From Phytopseudomonas argentinensis (GTDB lineage Bacteria; Pseudomonadota; Gammaproteobacteria; Pseudomonadales; Pseudomonadaceae), in the NCBI RefSeq assembly GCF_900113905.1, contig NZ_FORC01000004.1, positions 186,001 through 250,000 on the forward strand: a stretch of DNA of 64,000 nucleotides. The letters run 5' to 3'. The notes below the pieces were generated by a model. That model saw nothing but the letters and a program-made list of their open reading frames with translations. It was not told the origin of the DNA and ran no database searches. The translations under genes were made by a program, and so were the position numbers. This document shows positions 1-12,383 of the stretch, one piece after another (position 1 is the stretch's first letter; the number at the start of each line of letters is the position of its first letter).

Positions 1-382
1 GTTGCAGAGCGGTACCGAGCGACCGTTGTTGCGCGAGCAGTGGAACGCTGCGGTGGACACCGTGGGCGGCGACATCCTGTTCAACGTGCTCAAGGCTACC
101 CGTTATGGCGGCAGCGTGGCCTGCTGCGGGCTTACCGCAGGCGTCGAGTTCCAGGCCAGCGTGCTGCCGTTCATCCTGCGTGGCGTCAACCTGCTGGGCG
201 TCGATTCGGTCGAGTTGCCCCTGGTGGTCAAGGCGTCTATGTGGGACAAGCTGTCATTGCAGTGGAAGCTGCCCAATCTACAGGCCCTGGCCAGCGAGGT
301 TGGGCTCGAGGAGTTGCCGGCGGCGATCGAACGTATCCTGCAGGGCGAGCAGGTTGGCCGGGTACTGGTCAGGTTGGACTGA
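1..382 (+). CDS. YhdH/AcuI-type zinc-free quinone oxidoreductase, C-terminal part (cut by window edge)
   Basis: Only the last ~126 codons are present; the reading frame is open to the left edge, so the start lies outside the window. The fragment is the Rossmann C-terminal half of a medium-chain dehydrogenase: a DTVGG turn near the start, then a RYGGSVACCG strand and FILRGVNLLGVDSV. This combination is typical of the YhdH/AcuI branch (NADPH-dependent acrylyl-CoA reductase-like enzymes). No catalytic zinc ligands can be seen in this part, which fits the zinc-free branch. The exact substrate cannot be inferred. A strong terminator follows 20 bases after the stop, so this is the last gene of its unit. 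Confidence 0.8.
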   Translation, partial: LQSGTERPLLREQWNAAVDTVGGDILFNVLKATRYGGSVACCGLTAGVEFQASVLPFILRGVNLLGVDSVELPLVVKASMWDKLSLQWKLPNLQALASEVGLEELPAAIERILQGEQVGRVLVRLD

Positions 383-401
383 CGCTCGAAAAGCGGCCAT
401 T

Positions 402-428
402 AAAAACCCGCCGAAAGGCGGGTTTTTC
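402..428. terminator. Bidirectional rho-independent terminator
   Basis: An A-run, a GC-rich stem (CCCGCC / GGCGGG, loop GAAA) and a T-run make a symmetric hairpin between the oxidoreductase end and the convergent DUF934 gene. It can serve both strands. Confidence 0.85.
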
Positions 429-432
429 AGTT

Positions 433-930
433 TCAGGCGCGGCGTCTGAACAGCGGTTGCGGCTCGTCGGCAGAGGCCTGGTAGACCTCGGAGTATTCCT
501 CGAAGGCTTTCAGCGCGTCTTCGGCGTCCTTGTCTTCGCGCAGGGCGAAAGCGTCGAAGCCGCAGCGCTTGAGCGCCCACAGCTGGTCACGCAGCACGTC
601 GCCGATGGCGCGCAGCTCGCCCTTGAAACCGTAGCGGGTGCGCAGCAGGTAGGCGGAGGACGAATGACGGCCGTCGGTGAAGGCCGGGAAGTTCAGGGCG
701 ATGACCTGAAAGGCGTCGAGCGAATCGACGATCGATTCGATCTCTTCTTCGGCGTCCAGCCACACGCCCAGGCCGCCATCACGGGCCTTGAGGGCGTGGC
801 CATGCTCGAGCCAGAGGTTCAGCGGCACGATCAGGTCGTCGCAGTTGGACAGCTCTTCGAAGGCGGTTTCCTTGGGCAGCAGGTGCCAGCTTTCGTCGAC
901 GATCTGGCCGTTCTTAATGATTCGCTGCAT
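433..930 (-). CDS. DUF934 family protein, partner of CysI
   Basis: A protein of 165 residues if started at the ATG at 930 (MQRIIKNGQIV); a longer frame upstream lies inside cysI and is unlikely. DUF934 proteins are small soluble proteins usually encoded next to assimilatory sulfite or nitrite reductases. Their biochemical job is not firmly known; they are often named 'oxidoreductase' without proof. Here the gene overlaps the end of cysI by 17 bases, so the two are translated from one message. That supports a role in siroheme sulfite reductase function or electron supply. The family signature region (RTRYGFKGELRAIGDVLRDQ) is intact. Confidence 0.85.
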   Translation of the reverse strand: MQRIIKNGQIVDESWHLLPKETAFEELSNCDDLIVPLNLWLEHGHALKARDGGLGVWLDAEEEIESIVDSLDAFQVIALNFPAFTDGRHSSSAYLLRTRYGFKGELRAIGDVLRDQLWALKRCGFDAFALREDKDAEDALKAFEEYSEVYQASADEPQPLFRRRA

Positions 931-2572
931 ATACGCGCTCCTTGAACGGGGCGACACCGATACGGCGGAAGGTGTCGATGAAACTCTCTTCTTCGGTGCG
1001 TTGCTCGACGTAGACGTTGACGATCTTGTCGATCACGTCCGGCATGTCGTCCTGGGCGAAGGACGGGCCGAGGATCTGCGCCAGGCTGGCATCACGGCCG
1101 GCGCTGCCGCCCAGAGACACCTGATAGAACTCCTGACCCTTCTTGTCCACACCGAGGATGCCGATATGGCCCACATGGTGGTGACCACAGGCGTTCATGC
1201 AACCGGAGATGTTCAGGTCGATATCGCCGATGTCGAACAGGTAGTCGAGGTTGTCGAAGCGGCGCTGGATGGCTTCGGCCACCGGGATCGACTTGGCGTT
1301 GGCCAGGGAGCAGAAGTCGCCGCCCGGGCAGCAGATGATGTCGGTCAGCAGACCCACGTTCGGCGTGGCGAAACCCTGCTCGCGCAGTTCGCCCCACAGG
1401 GTGAACAGCTGCGCCTGCTCGACGTCGGCGAGGATGATGTTCTGGTTGTGGCTGTTGCGCACCTCGCCGAAGCTGTAGCGATCGGCCAGCTCGGCAATGG
1501 CGTCGAGATGCTTGTCGGTGACGTCGCCTGGGGCCACGCCGGTCGGCTTGAGCGACAGGGTAACGGCGACGTAGCCCGGCTTCTTGTGGGCGAAGGTGTT
1601 GCGCTGACGCCAACGGGCGAAGCCCGGGTGCTCGGCGTCCTGTTGGGCGAGCAGGGCGTCTTCGTCATTCAGGGCCCGGTAGGCCGGGTCGACGAAGTGC
1701 GCAGCCACGCGTGCCACTTCGGCCTCGGTCAGGGTGGTCGGGCCATCCTTGAGGTGCGCCCATTCGGCATTCACCCGCTCGGCGAAGACTTCCGGAGTCA
1801 GCGCCTTGACGAGGATCTTGATACGCGCCTTGTACTTGTTGTCGCGACGGCCATAGCGGTTGTACACGCGCAGAATGGCGTCGAGGTAGCTGATCAGGTG
1901 CTGCCAGGGCAGGAATTCGTTGATGAAGCTGCCGACGATCGGGGTACGGCCCAGTCCGCCACCGACGGCGACGCGGAAGCCCAGCTCACCGGCGGCGTTC
2001 TTCACCGCTTCCAGGCCGATGTCATGCACCTCGATGGCCGCGCGGTCGCTGGCGGCGCCATTGACGGCGATCTTGAACTTGCGCGGCAGGTGGCTGAATT
2101 CGGGGTGGAAGGTGGACCACTGGCGGATGATCTCGCACCAGGGGCGCGGGTCGACGATCTCGTCCTTGGCGACGCCGGCGAACTGGTCGGTGGTGGTATT
2201 GCGGATGCAGTTGCCGCTGGTCTGGATGGCATGCATCTGCACGGTGGCCAGTTCGGCGAGAATCTCCGGTACGTCTTCCAGCTCCGGCCAATTGAACTGC
2301 ACGTTCTGGCGAGTGCTGATGTGCGCGTAGCCCTTGTCGTAGTCGCGGGCGATCTGCGCCAGCTTGCGCACCTGGGTGCTGTTCAGCAGGCCGTAGGGCA
2401 CGGCGATGCGCAGCATGGGCGCGAAACGCTGGATGTACAGACCGTTCTGCAGCCGCAGCGGACGGAACTCTTCGCCGCTCAGTTCGCCACTGAGGTAACG
2501 GCGGGTTTGATCGCGGAACTGCTTGACGCGGTCCTCGACGATTTTCTGGTCGTACTGGTCGTATACGTACAT
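914..2572 (-). CDS. cysI: Assimilatory sulfite (nitrite/sulfite) reductase hemoprotein
   Basis: 552 residues from the ATG at 2572 (MYVYDQYDQK). Cytoplasmic enzyme that reduces sulfite to sulfide with six electrons in cysteine synthesis. The protein has the two-fold ferredoxin-reductase-like/4Fe-4S repeat. The cofactor site is seen as CCPGGDFC and, further on, NISGCMNACGHHH, giving the four cysteines that hold the 4Fe-4S cluster coupled to siroheme. The N-terminal repeat carries the STRQNVQFNW substrate/siroheme contact region. Translation is coupled to the DUF934 gene downstream. An upstream extension of the frame to 2695 has no start-site support. No flavoprotein subunit gene (cysJ) is nearby, which fits the ferredoxin-type enzymes of pseudomonads. 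Confidence 0.95.
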   Translation of the reverse strand: MYVYDQYDQKIVEDRVKQFRDQTRRYLSGELSGEEFRPLRLQNGLYIQRFAPMLRIAVPYGLLNSTQVRKLAQIARDYDKGYAHISTRQNVQFNWPELEDVPEILAELATVQMHAIQTSGNCIRNTTTDQFAGVAKDEIVDPRPWCEIIRQWSTFHPEFSHLPRKFKIAVNGAASDRAAIEVHDIGLEAVKNAAGELGFRVAVGGGLGRTPIVGSFINEFLPWQHLISYLDAILRVYNRYGRRDNKYKARIKILVKALTPEVFAERVNAEWAHLKDGPTTLTEAEVARVAAHFVDPAYRALNDEDALLAQQDAEHPGFARWRQRNTFAHKKPGYVAVTLSLKPTGVAPGDVTDKHLDAIAELADRYSFGEVRNSHNQNIILADVEQAQLFTLWGELREQGFATPNVGLLTDIICCPGGDFCSLANAKSIPVAEAIQRRFDNLDYLFDIGDIDLNISGCMNACGHHHVGHIGILGVDKKGQEFYQVSLGGSAGRDASLAQILGPSFAQDDMPDVIDKIVNVYVEQRTEEESFIDTFRRIGVAPFKERVYAANH

Positions 2573-3077
2573 GGGAATCCTGTTATCAGGCTGCTTGCCA
2601 GATCGATGAAAGACGATTGCGGCGCGACAGTGCGGCTTGGATCGGCCACGAACGAATGGTCGTCCGTTGGCTGAGTGGCCCTGGCAAGCCGTCACTCACA
2701 ATGTTTCGATGACCTGTTACAGCAAATCTGCGCGCACGGCCGCGCACTCCTGGACGGAGCCGGGGCACGATACCAGTTCAGGTTTATGCGCAAAAGTGAT
2801 GTTTTAATATATGAAAAGAACTTTTGGTGCTAAGTGAGAAGGCATGCATAACTCTGTCGGTGGGCACCCGGGCAATGGCGAGTTGCTGCCAGCCGGAAAC
2901 GCGCAGATGGATGTGCAGGCCTGCTGGCCAGCGGCTGCGCGAGCGCACCGGCTCGTTCAAGCTGGCTGCGAACGCCACACGGCGACCAAGTGAAACGCCG
3001 GCGATAATTCGCTTGTCGCACCTAACAGGTACCCCCCGTTACAGCTGACTAATTCCAGGGTTGATCGAAGAGGTTTT
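2573..3077. other. 505-base intergenic region between cysI and the ZIP gene (divergent)
   Basis: No convincing gene: the short frames here have no start signals or family resemblance. The region holds the promoters of two diverging genes. The only clearly AT-rich part is 2795-2825, on the cysI side of the middle. Confidence 0.6.
2806..2833 (-). promoter_or_regulatory. Candidate cysI promoter
   Basis: Read on the minus strand, TTAGCA (2833-2828) and TATATT (2811-2806) are spaced 16 bases in an AT-rich patch, about 230 bases before the cysI start. CysB would be the expected activator, but I cannot match a reliable CysB site by eye. Confidence 0.3.
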
Positions 3078-4004
3078 ATGCAAACGCTTTCCGAGCGCAA
3101 CGGCTTCCTGCAGGCGTGGATGTCCCAGGCACGCGAGTCGCCCTGGGTAGCCGCCGGTTTGGCCGTTGCCTTGCTGGTCGTGGTGTGGCTGCTGGTCAGC
3201 AGCCTGTTCAACATATTCGACGATGGCCACCCGGAGCGCATCCGCCATGCGTTGTACGGCGGCGGGGCTGGTTTCGCGGCCACTGCCCTGGGTGCGCTGG
3301 CGGCGCTGGCACTGGGCAGCATCAGCGTGAAGACCCAGGACAGCATGCTCGGTTTCGCGGCTGGCATGATGCTGGCCGCGAGTTCCTTCTCGCTGATTCT
3401 CCCGGGCCTGGAAGCGGCCGAGAGCCTGACCGGCAGCGGCATGCGCGGGGCGGCAACGGTGGTGCTGGGGCTGGCGCTCGGGGTTCTGTTGATGCTCGGG
3501 CTCGATCATTTCACGCCCCACGAGCATGAGAGCACTGGAACCCACGGGCCCCGCACCGAGCGACTGAACCGCGTCTGGTTGTTCGTGTTCGCCATCACCC
3601 TGCATAACCTGCCTGAAGGCATGGCCATCGGTGTCGGCTTCGCTGCCGATGACATGCAGGTCGGTATTCCCCTGGCGAGCGCGATCGCCATTCAGGATAT
3701 CCCCGAGGGCCTGGCCGTTGCCCTGGCGCTGCGCACGATCGGCATCTCGGCCCTGCGCGCGGCCCTGATCGCCGCGGCCAGCGGGCTGATGGAGCCCCTG
3801 GGGGCAGTGGTAGGGGTGGGCATGTCCAGCAGTTATGCGCTGGCTTACCCCATCGGGCTAGGCCTTGCGGCCGGGGCCATGCTCTTCGTGGTATCCCACG
3901 AAATCATTCCCGAGACCCATCGCAATGGCCACCAGACGTCGGCGACACTGGGGCTGATGGGAGGCTTTGCGGTGATGATGTTCCTCGATACGGCACTGGG
4001 CTGA
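3078..4004 (+). CDS. ZIP family divalent metal transporter
   Basis: 308 residues, start at ATG 3078 with GAAGAGG just upstream. An inner-membrane protein with about eight hydrophobic segments. The metal-binding helices of ZIP carriers are visible as HNLPEGMAIGVGFA and, about 35 residues later, QDIPEGLAVALAL; the His, Asn/Asp, Pro-Glu pattern makes the binuclear transport site. A histidine/glutamate loop (HFTPHEHE) lies between helices 3 and 4. The length and layout resemble the GufA branch, which takes up zinc or other divalent cations into the cytoplasm. The metal cannot be read from sequence. It stands alone, with a divergent cysI. Confidence 0.9.
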   Translation: MQTLSERNGFLQAWMSQARESPWVAAGLAVALLVVVWLLVSSLFNIFDDGHPERIRHALYGGGAGFAATALGALAALALGSISVKTQDSMLGFAAGMMLAASSFSLILPGLEAAESLTGSGMRGAATVVLGLALGVLLMLGLDHFTPHEHESTGTHGPRTERLNRVWLFVFAITLHNLPEGMAIGVGFAADDMQVGIPLASAIAIQDIPEGLAVALALRTIGISALRAALIAAASGLMEPLGAVVGVGMSSSYALAYPIGLGLAAGAMLFVVSHEIIPETHRNGHQTSATLGLMGGFAVMMFLDTALG

Positions 4005-4101
4005 TAGGCATTTTTCCATCGCTGATGCACACTGCGCCTCGTCGAGAAGCTTCAGTGATCGGAATGGGATTTGCCGTGTGTGCATATGCAGAAATGATGT
4101 C

Positions 4102-4878
4102 ATGGCCCGTGGCCGTCGGTTTCTCTGCACGCTGCTGATGGCGTGCGCCATGGGCGGTGCTACCGGCGCGCAGGGCGAACCGTTGAACATCTACGTCGGG
4201 CAGGGGCAGATGCCCTTTGCCGATGGCGTTGCCAAACGGGCCGGTTTGTTCGGCGAGCTGATGCACGAGCTGTGCAACCGTACCGCCCAGTCATGCGTCT
4301 TTCGCAGCATGCCCTGGCGCCGGGTTCTGAGCGAGGCGGGTAACGATCCCCATGGCATCGTACTGAATCTGGGGCGTACCACCGAGCGGGAAGCCGACTT
4401 TGTCTGGATGCTCGACGTGCTACCCACGCCCTATGTGCTCGCCAGTCTCGATCGGCAGTTCGACAGCCTGACCGAGGCGTTGCAAGCCGGGCCCGTGGCA
4501 GTCATGGCCGGCACGCCTCGCGCGGCGCAAATCAATCGAATCCGCACAGGTGATCAGCAGGTGGTGGAGGTCACCGACCCGCAGCAGGCTGCCCAGTTGC
4601 TGCACAGCGGTCGGGTCGTGGCCTGGTATGAAATCGATCTGCGTGCGCTCTACCTGTGGCGGGAGATGGATGCCCAACCACCGTTGCGATTCGGCAAGCC
4701 GTTGAGCGGCACCCACAGCCATATCGCCGGCAGCCTGAAACTGCAAGGCGCCCAGGGGCTGTCGAGGCAGATGACGGCGGCATTCGAAGAGATGCGCCGC
4801 GATCGCAGTTGGCAGCGTATTCTCGCCAGTTATCTGGGCCTGGAAAGGTCGCGGGCTTTGCTGTCGGACGGCTGGTGA
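4102..4878 (+). CDS. Periplasmic solute-binding protein (PBP2 fold), orphan
   Basis: 258 residues from ATG 4102 (MARGRRFLC); a further in-frame ATG-like start lies at 4078. Residues 1-24 look like a signal peptide (hydrophobic LLMACAMGGATGAQG, cleavage near AQG-EP). The mature part begins LNIYVGQGQMPFADG and continues with a family-3 solute-binding layout: a first lobe to about residue 90, a hinge, and a second lobe returning near the C-terminus. No permease or ATPase gene is nearby, so it may work with a transporter elsewhere or be a ligand sensor. The substrate cannot be told; amino acids are the usual ligands of this fold. Confidence 0.75.
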   Translation: MARGRRFLCTLLMACAMGGATGAQGEPLNIYVGQGQMPFADGVAKRAGLFGELMHELCNRTAQSCVFRSMPWRRVLSEAGNDPHGIVLNLGRTTEREADFVWMLDVLPTPYVLASLDRQFDSLTEALQAGPVAVMAGTPRAAQINRIRTGDQQVVEVTDPQQAAQLLHSGRVVAWYEIDLRALYLWREMDAQPPLRFGKPLSGTHSHIAGSLKLQGAQGLSRQMTAAFEEMRRDRSWQRILASYLGLERSRALLSDGW

Positions 4879-4915
4879 GTCATGCTAGCGCCCTGAAACC
4901 CCCGAGGAGCGCTTG

Positions 4916-5218
4916 ATGAAGTACATCCACCAGCGCGAGCACCTCAACGAAGACGATCTGGTCATCATCGAATGCTCGCAACCCTGCAATATCCGTCTGA
5001 TGAACGATGCGAATTTTCGCAGCTTCAAGAACGGTGGCCGCCACACCTACCACGGCGGCGCCTTCGACAAGTTTCCGGCCAAGATCACCGTGCCGAGCAG
5101 CGGTTTCTGGAACATCACCATCGATACCGTGACCCGCAAGGCGATCAGCGTGACCCGCAAGCCGACGCTCAAGCACTCGATCAAGCTGGTGCGTCGCTCG
5201 TCGTCGGATTTGTCCTGA
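4916..5218 (+). CDS. DUF1883 domain protein
   Basis: 100 residues from ATG 4916 with GAGGAG 9 bases upstream. The whole protein is one DUF1883 domain: an N-terminal strand pair (HEDD-like acidic turn, LVIIECSQPCNIRLM), a GGxxxYHGGAF motif and a C-terminal beta pair ending in a basic tail. No signal peptide or membrane segment. The function is unknown; in some other bacteria the same domain is joined to TIR domains, which hints at ligand or nucleotide-related roles but proves nothing here. It follows the solute-binding gene by 37 bases and may share its transcript. Confidence 0.75.
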   Translation: MKYIHQREHLNEDDLVIIECSQPCNIRLMNDANFRSFKNGGRHTYHGGAFDKFPAKITVPSSGFWNITIDTVTRKAISVTRKPTLKHSIKLVRRSSSDLS

Positions 5219-5224
5219 CCTGGC

Positions 5225-5653
5225 TCAGATACTGCTGCTGTTGAAGCCTTCGTCGAAAAGCGCTTCACTGGCGCCCGGCGCCAGGCTGCAAATGGCCTCC
5301 AGGCCCAGATAGTCATAGCCGTGTTCCTGCTGGCCGGGATGCCACGGCTTCTCCTGGCAGCGCAACTGAACCCACAGCCGATACCCCTCGTCGCAGGCCT
5401 CATAGGTTTCCGACTCGATGTAGTAGGTGCCGGCTAGGCGCTCGCGGCAGGGAAAGCTGTCGGCTTCCAGAAAGCACTGCTCAGGATCGTTGACATAGGC
5501 ATCCAGACGACGCTGCAGGGCGCCATAAAGCGAGCCCAGTAACGGAGCAAAGGCCTCTCGTGCTTCCTCGGCCCGGGGCCCGTCGAGCAGAATGCGCTGC
5601 CTGGCATAGTCCGGTGCCCAGGCGGGTGGGGCGATGCGCTGCAAGGTGATCAT
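5225..5653 (-). CDS. Conserved hypothetical protein behind metH
   Basis: 142 residues, start ATG 5653. Soluble, acidic, aromatic-rich; no signal peptide, membrane helix or motif I recognise. It contains three cysteines in the middle third (CFLEADSFPC and EACDEG). It sits 27 bases after the 105-residue gene that itself overlaps metH, so it is the third gene of a metH operon. Its stop is only 6 bases from the stop of the convergent DUF1883 gene. Codon use looks like its neighbours, so it is probably a real gene, but I cannot assign a function. Confidence 0.65.
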   Translation of the reverse strand: MITLQRIAPPAWAPDYARQRILLDGPRAEEAREAFAPLLGSLYGALQRRLDAYVNDPEQCFLEADSFPCRERLAGTYYIESETYEACDEGYRLWVQLRCQEKPWHPGQQEHGYDYLGLEAICSLAPGASEALFDEGFNSSSI

Positions 5654-5680
5654 TCGCGCTTATCCGCCGCCTCGCCGCAC

Positions 5681-5994
5681 TCAGTCTTCTGCGTCGCTGC
5701 TCACCGCAGCAAGACAGGTGAGATGGTGTTCGCCAACACGCCAACTGTCTTCGGCCGCCAGGTACTCAGCCTCCATCACCGCGTTGTAACTGAACTGCCA
5801 GCGTTTGCGCTCGCGACCATCCTGCACCTCGATGGACAGCACCACGCTTTCGCTGGCGAACGGCTGATCCGCTTCGGCAGCCGCATCGGCCTGGTCGAGA
5901 AGCGCCTCGTCGAGCTGGAAGTCGAAAGCATGCAGGCCGTCGATGACCAGCATATCGGCGCTTTCCAGGCTGTCGAGCAGGTAAGGTTGTTCAC

Positions 5995-5998
<4 letters not shown>
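5681..5998 (-). CDS. Conserved small acidic protein overlapping metH (possibly DUF5629)
   Basis: 105 residues, start ATG 5998; the start overlaps the metH stop by 4 bases (ATGA), so translation is very likely coupled. The protein is strongly acidic, with HAFDFQLDEALLDQAD near the N-terminus, then a predicted beta-sandwich-like part (SVVLSIEVQDG, KRWQFSYNAVMEAEY). It resembles a small family found behind metH in Pseudomonas, which I tentatively recall as DUF5629. No enzyme motif. Its position suggests a link to cobalamin-dependent methionine synthesis, but this is only inference. Confidence 0.7.
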
Positions 5999-9711
<3,713 letters not shown>

Positions 9712-9898
9712 GGAAAAAGCTCTGAACGGGAGGCGACGACAAGGTGGCAGATCATAACAAACCCTGACGCCATTTCTGCGCTGCGCACTTGTGCATGAAT
9801 TATGGTCATGTTGCTACGGATGCACTTGCAGATGAAGGCATAGCGATAGCACAACCGAGACGGCTAGAATACGCGGCTATTTTCGTGGAATTGCCAGC

Positions 9899-12175
9899 AT
9901 GTGCCGTCGGCTGTTGTTGAGTGTTTGCCTGTTACTGATCAATTCGATGGCAATGGCACAGAGCGTTTCCTACAGCCGCGACATCCAGCCGATCTTCACC
10001 CACAACTGCGTGGCCTGTCACGCCTGCTACGACGCGCCGTGCCAGCTCAACCTGGGCAGTGGCGAGGGTGTCGAGCGCGGGGCCAGCAAGGCGACGGTGT
10101 ATGACGGCACGCGCACCCATACCCAGGCCACCACGCGGTTGTTCATGGATGCCCATGGCGCGCCTGCCTGGCGTCGCAAGGACTTTCATTCGGTGCTGGA
10201 GCAGCAGGGCGCCCAGGCCGCATTGATGGCGCGCATGCTCGAACTGGGGCATGCCACGCCTTTGCCTGCCAACAGCAAGTTGCCAGACGACTTGGCCATC
10301 GGCATCGATCGGGTCAACCAGTGTCCGTTGCCCGGCGAGTTCGCCGACTTCGCGGGCAACAATCCCATGGCCGGCATGCCGTTCGCGGTGACCGGCCTGA
10401 CCGAGCAGGATTACCAGACCGTGCAGCGTTGGCTGCAACAAGGGGCGCCGGTCGATCAGCAACCGCTGCAGGCCAGCCCCGCAGAAGCCAGGCAGATCGC
10501 GCAGTGGGAAGCGTTTCTCAATGGCGCCGGTAAGGAGCAGCGCCTGGTCAGCCGCTGGCTCTACGAACACCTGTTTCTCGCTCACCTGGACTTCCAGGGC
10601 GGCGAGCCGGGGCATTTCTTCCAACTGGTTCGTTCGCGCACGCCCAGCGGCCAAGCCGTGGACATCATTGCCACGCGGCGTCCCAATGACGATCCGGGCA
10701 CGACCTTCTATTACCGGCTGATGCCGATCCAGGGCGTGATCGTCCACAAGACCCACATTACCTACCCGCTGAGCGCCGAAAAGCTGGCCCGGGTCAAAAG
10801 CCTGTTTTTCGCCAGCCAGTGGCAGGCGAGTTCGCTGCCGGGCTATGGCGTACAGCACCGTTCCAACCCGTTCGAAACCTTCGAGGCGATACCGGCCCAG
10901 GCGCGCTACCAGTTCATGCTCGATAATGCCGAGTATTTCGTGCGCACCTTTATTCGCGGGCCGGTGTGCCGCGGGCAGATCGCTACCGATGTGATTCGCG
11001 ACAACTTCTGGGTGTTCTTCCAGGACCCCCGGCATGACCTGTACATCACCGACCCGGCCTATCGGGGGGAGGCCACGCCGTTGCTGGCCATGCCTGGACA
11101 GCTCGATGAGATCGGCGACCTGTTGGGGCTGTGGCGCAATTACCGCGACAAGCGCAACGATTACGAAGCCTTGCGCACTGCCGGCTATGCCAGGACGCCA
11201 GCGCCGGACTGGTCGCATATCTGGCGCGGCAACGACAATGCGCTGCTGTCGATCTTCCGCCAGTTTGACAGCGCCTCGGTGCGCAAGGGGCTGGTCGGTG
11301 AGATCCCGCAGACGCTGTGGTGGATGGATTATCCGCTGCTCGAGCGCACCTACTATCAACTGGTGGTCAATTTCGACGTGTTCGGTAACGTCTCCCATCA
11401 GGCGCAGACGCGCCTGTATTTCGACCTGATCCGTAACGGCGCCGAGCAGAACTTCCTGCGCCTGATGCCCGCCGATACCCGCAAGGCGATCTTTGGTGAC
11501 TGGTACCAGTACAGCGGCAGGCTGAAGGCGTGGATGGACTACTACCCGGTAGATCGCAAGACGCCCAGCGGTTTGTTGCTCAGCGAAGACAACCCCAAGC
11601 GCCAGTTCGCGGAACAACTGCTGCAGCGCTTCGCTACGCTCAATGCGCGTCCCGATCCGCTCAATCGCTGTGTAGGCGAGCACTGCTACCGTGATGGCCT
11701 GCCGGCCGACCTGCGCCAGGCCGAACAGGCGCTGAGCCGACTGGCGTCCAGGCCTGCGGCGCAGTTGAGGGTGATTCATCGCCTGCCGGAAGCGACGCTG
11801 CTGCGCGTCGAGGGGGGCGGGCGGCGAGAGGTCTACAGCCTGCTGCGCAACCGCGCCCACAGTAACGTGGCCTTCATGCTTGGCGAGGAACTGCGCTACC
11901 AACCGGACCGCGACACCCTGACCCTCTACCCGGAGGTCATGACCAGCTACCCGAACTTCCTGTTCTCGGTACCGGCGGCCCAGGTGGCGGATTTTGTGGT
12001 GGCCATGGAGCAGGCCAGCGATGCGGCCGCCTTCGAGCACATCGTCGAGCGCTGGGGCATACGCCGCACGCACCCGCAGTTCTGGCAGCACTTCCACGAC
12101 CTGACCGCCCATATCCGCGAGCATGCGCCACTGGAGGCCGGTGTGTTGGACATGAATCGCTACCAGAACCTCTAG
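9899..12175 (+). CDS. cti: Periplasmic fatty acid cis/trans isomerase
   Basis: 758 residues. Residues 1-20 are a signal peptide ending AMA-Q. A single c-type heme site, CVACH, lies at residues 37-41, inside the cytochrome-like N-terminal domain; the long remainder is the Cti-specific region. The enzyme converts cis-unsaturated acyl chains of membrane phospholipids to trans, making the membrane more rigid under solvent or heat stress, and acts from the periplasm. It is divergent from metH with 187 bases between them; TAGAAT at 9865-9870 could be its -10 element. In P. aeruginosa the toxin-immunity pair tse1-tsi1 lies between metH and cti; it is absent here. Confidence 0.95.
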   Translation: MCRRLLLSVCLLLINSMAMAQSVSYSRDIQPIFTHNCVACHACYDAPCQLNLGSGEGVERGASKATVYDGTRTHTQATTRLFMDAHGAPAWRRKDFHSVLEQQGAQAALMARMLELGHATPLPANSKLPDDLAIGIDRVNQCPLPGEFADFAGNNPMAGMPFAVTGLTEQDYQTVQRWLQQGAPVDQQPLQASPAEARQIAQWEAFLNGAGKEQRLVSRWLYEHLFLAHLDFQGGEPGHFFQLVRSRTPSGQAVDIIATRRPNDDPGTTFYYRLMPIQGVIVHKTHITYPLSAEKLARVKSLFFASQWQASSLPGYGVQHRSNPFETFEAIPAQARYQFMLDNAEYFVRTFIRGPVCRGQIATDVIRDNFWVFFQDPRHDLYITDPAYRGEATPLLAMPGQLDEIGDLLGLWRNYRDKRNDYEALRTAGYARTPAPDWSHIWRGNDNALLSIFRQFDSASVRKGLVGEIPQTLWWMDYPLLERTYYQLVVNFDVFGNVSHQAQTRLYFDLIRNGAEQNFLRLMPADTRKAIFGDWYQYSGRLKAWMDYYPVDRKTPSGLLLSEDNPKRQFAEQLLQRFATLNARPDPLNRCVGEHCYRDGLPADLRQAEQALSRLASRPAAQLRVIHRLPEATLLRVEGGGRREVYSLLRNRAHSNVAFMLGEELRYQPDRDTLTLYPEVMTSYPNFLFSVPAAQVADFVVAMEQASDAAAFEHIVERWGIRRTHPQFWQHFHDLTAHIREHAPLEAGVLDMNRYQNL

Positions 12176-12383
12176 GCACGCCGCCACCATCGACCTGGGG
12201 CATTGCCCCGGACTGGGCGACTAAAGGTACACCGCGGCAAGCCACGGGCAAGCGCCACTGCCGAGTGCGCAGCGCTTCGCCAATTCATCCGACCTTTCTC
12301 CCCTCACCGCGGTCGGAGGCAGTGGCAGCCCCTTATCGGGTGCTGCCCCGTAGGGTTTCAACGAGAGGGAGAGTGGCGCTTCT
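12176..12383. other. Intergenic region before the acyltransferase gene
   Basis: 208 bases with a few short GC hairpins (for example GGGGC-ATT-GCCCC near 12200) but no T-run typical of a terminator and no gene. A purine-rich GAGAGGGAGAG stretch before 12384 probably serves as the ribosome binding region. Confidence 0.4.

Noticed and set aside
788..2674. 628-codon open frame opposite cysI
   Set aside because: Antisense shadow; cysI carries its cofactor motifs in the other strand.
2784..2978. Short frame between cysI and the ZIP gene
   Set aside because: Low-complexity translation and no start signal; it runs over the likely promoter.
9712..9898. Cobalamin riboswitch before metH
   Set aside because: The gap is only 187 bases and I cannot find the B12-box pattern or a matching set of stems.
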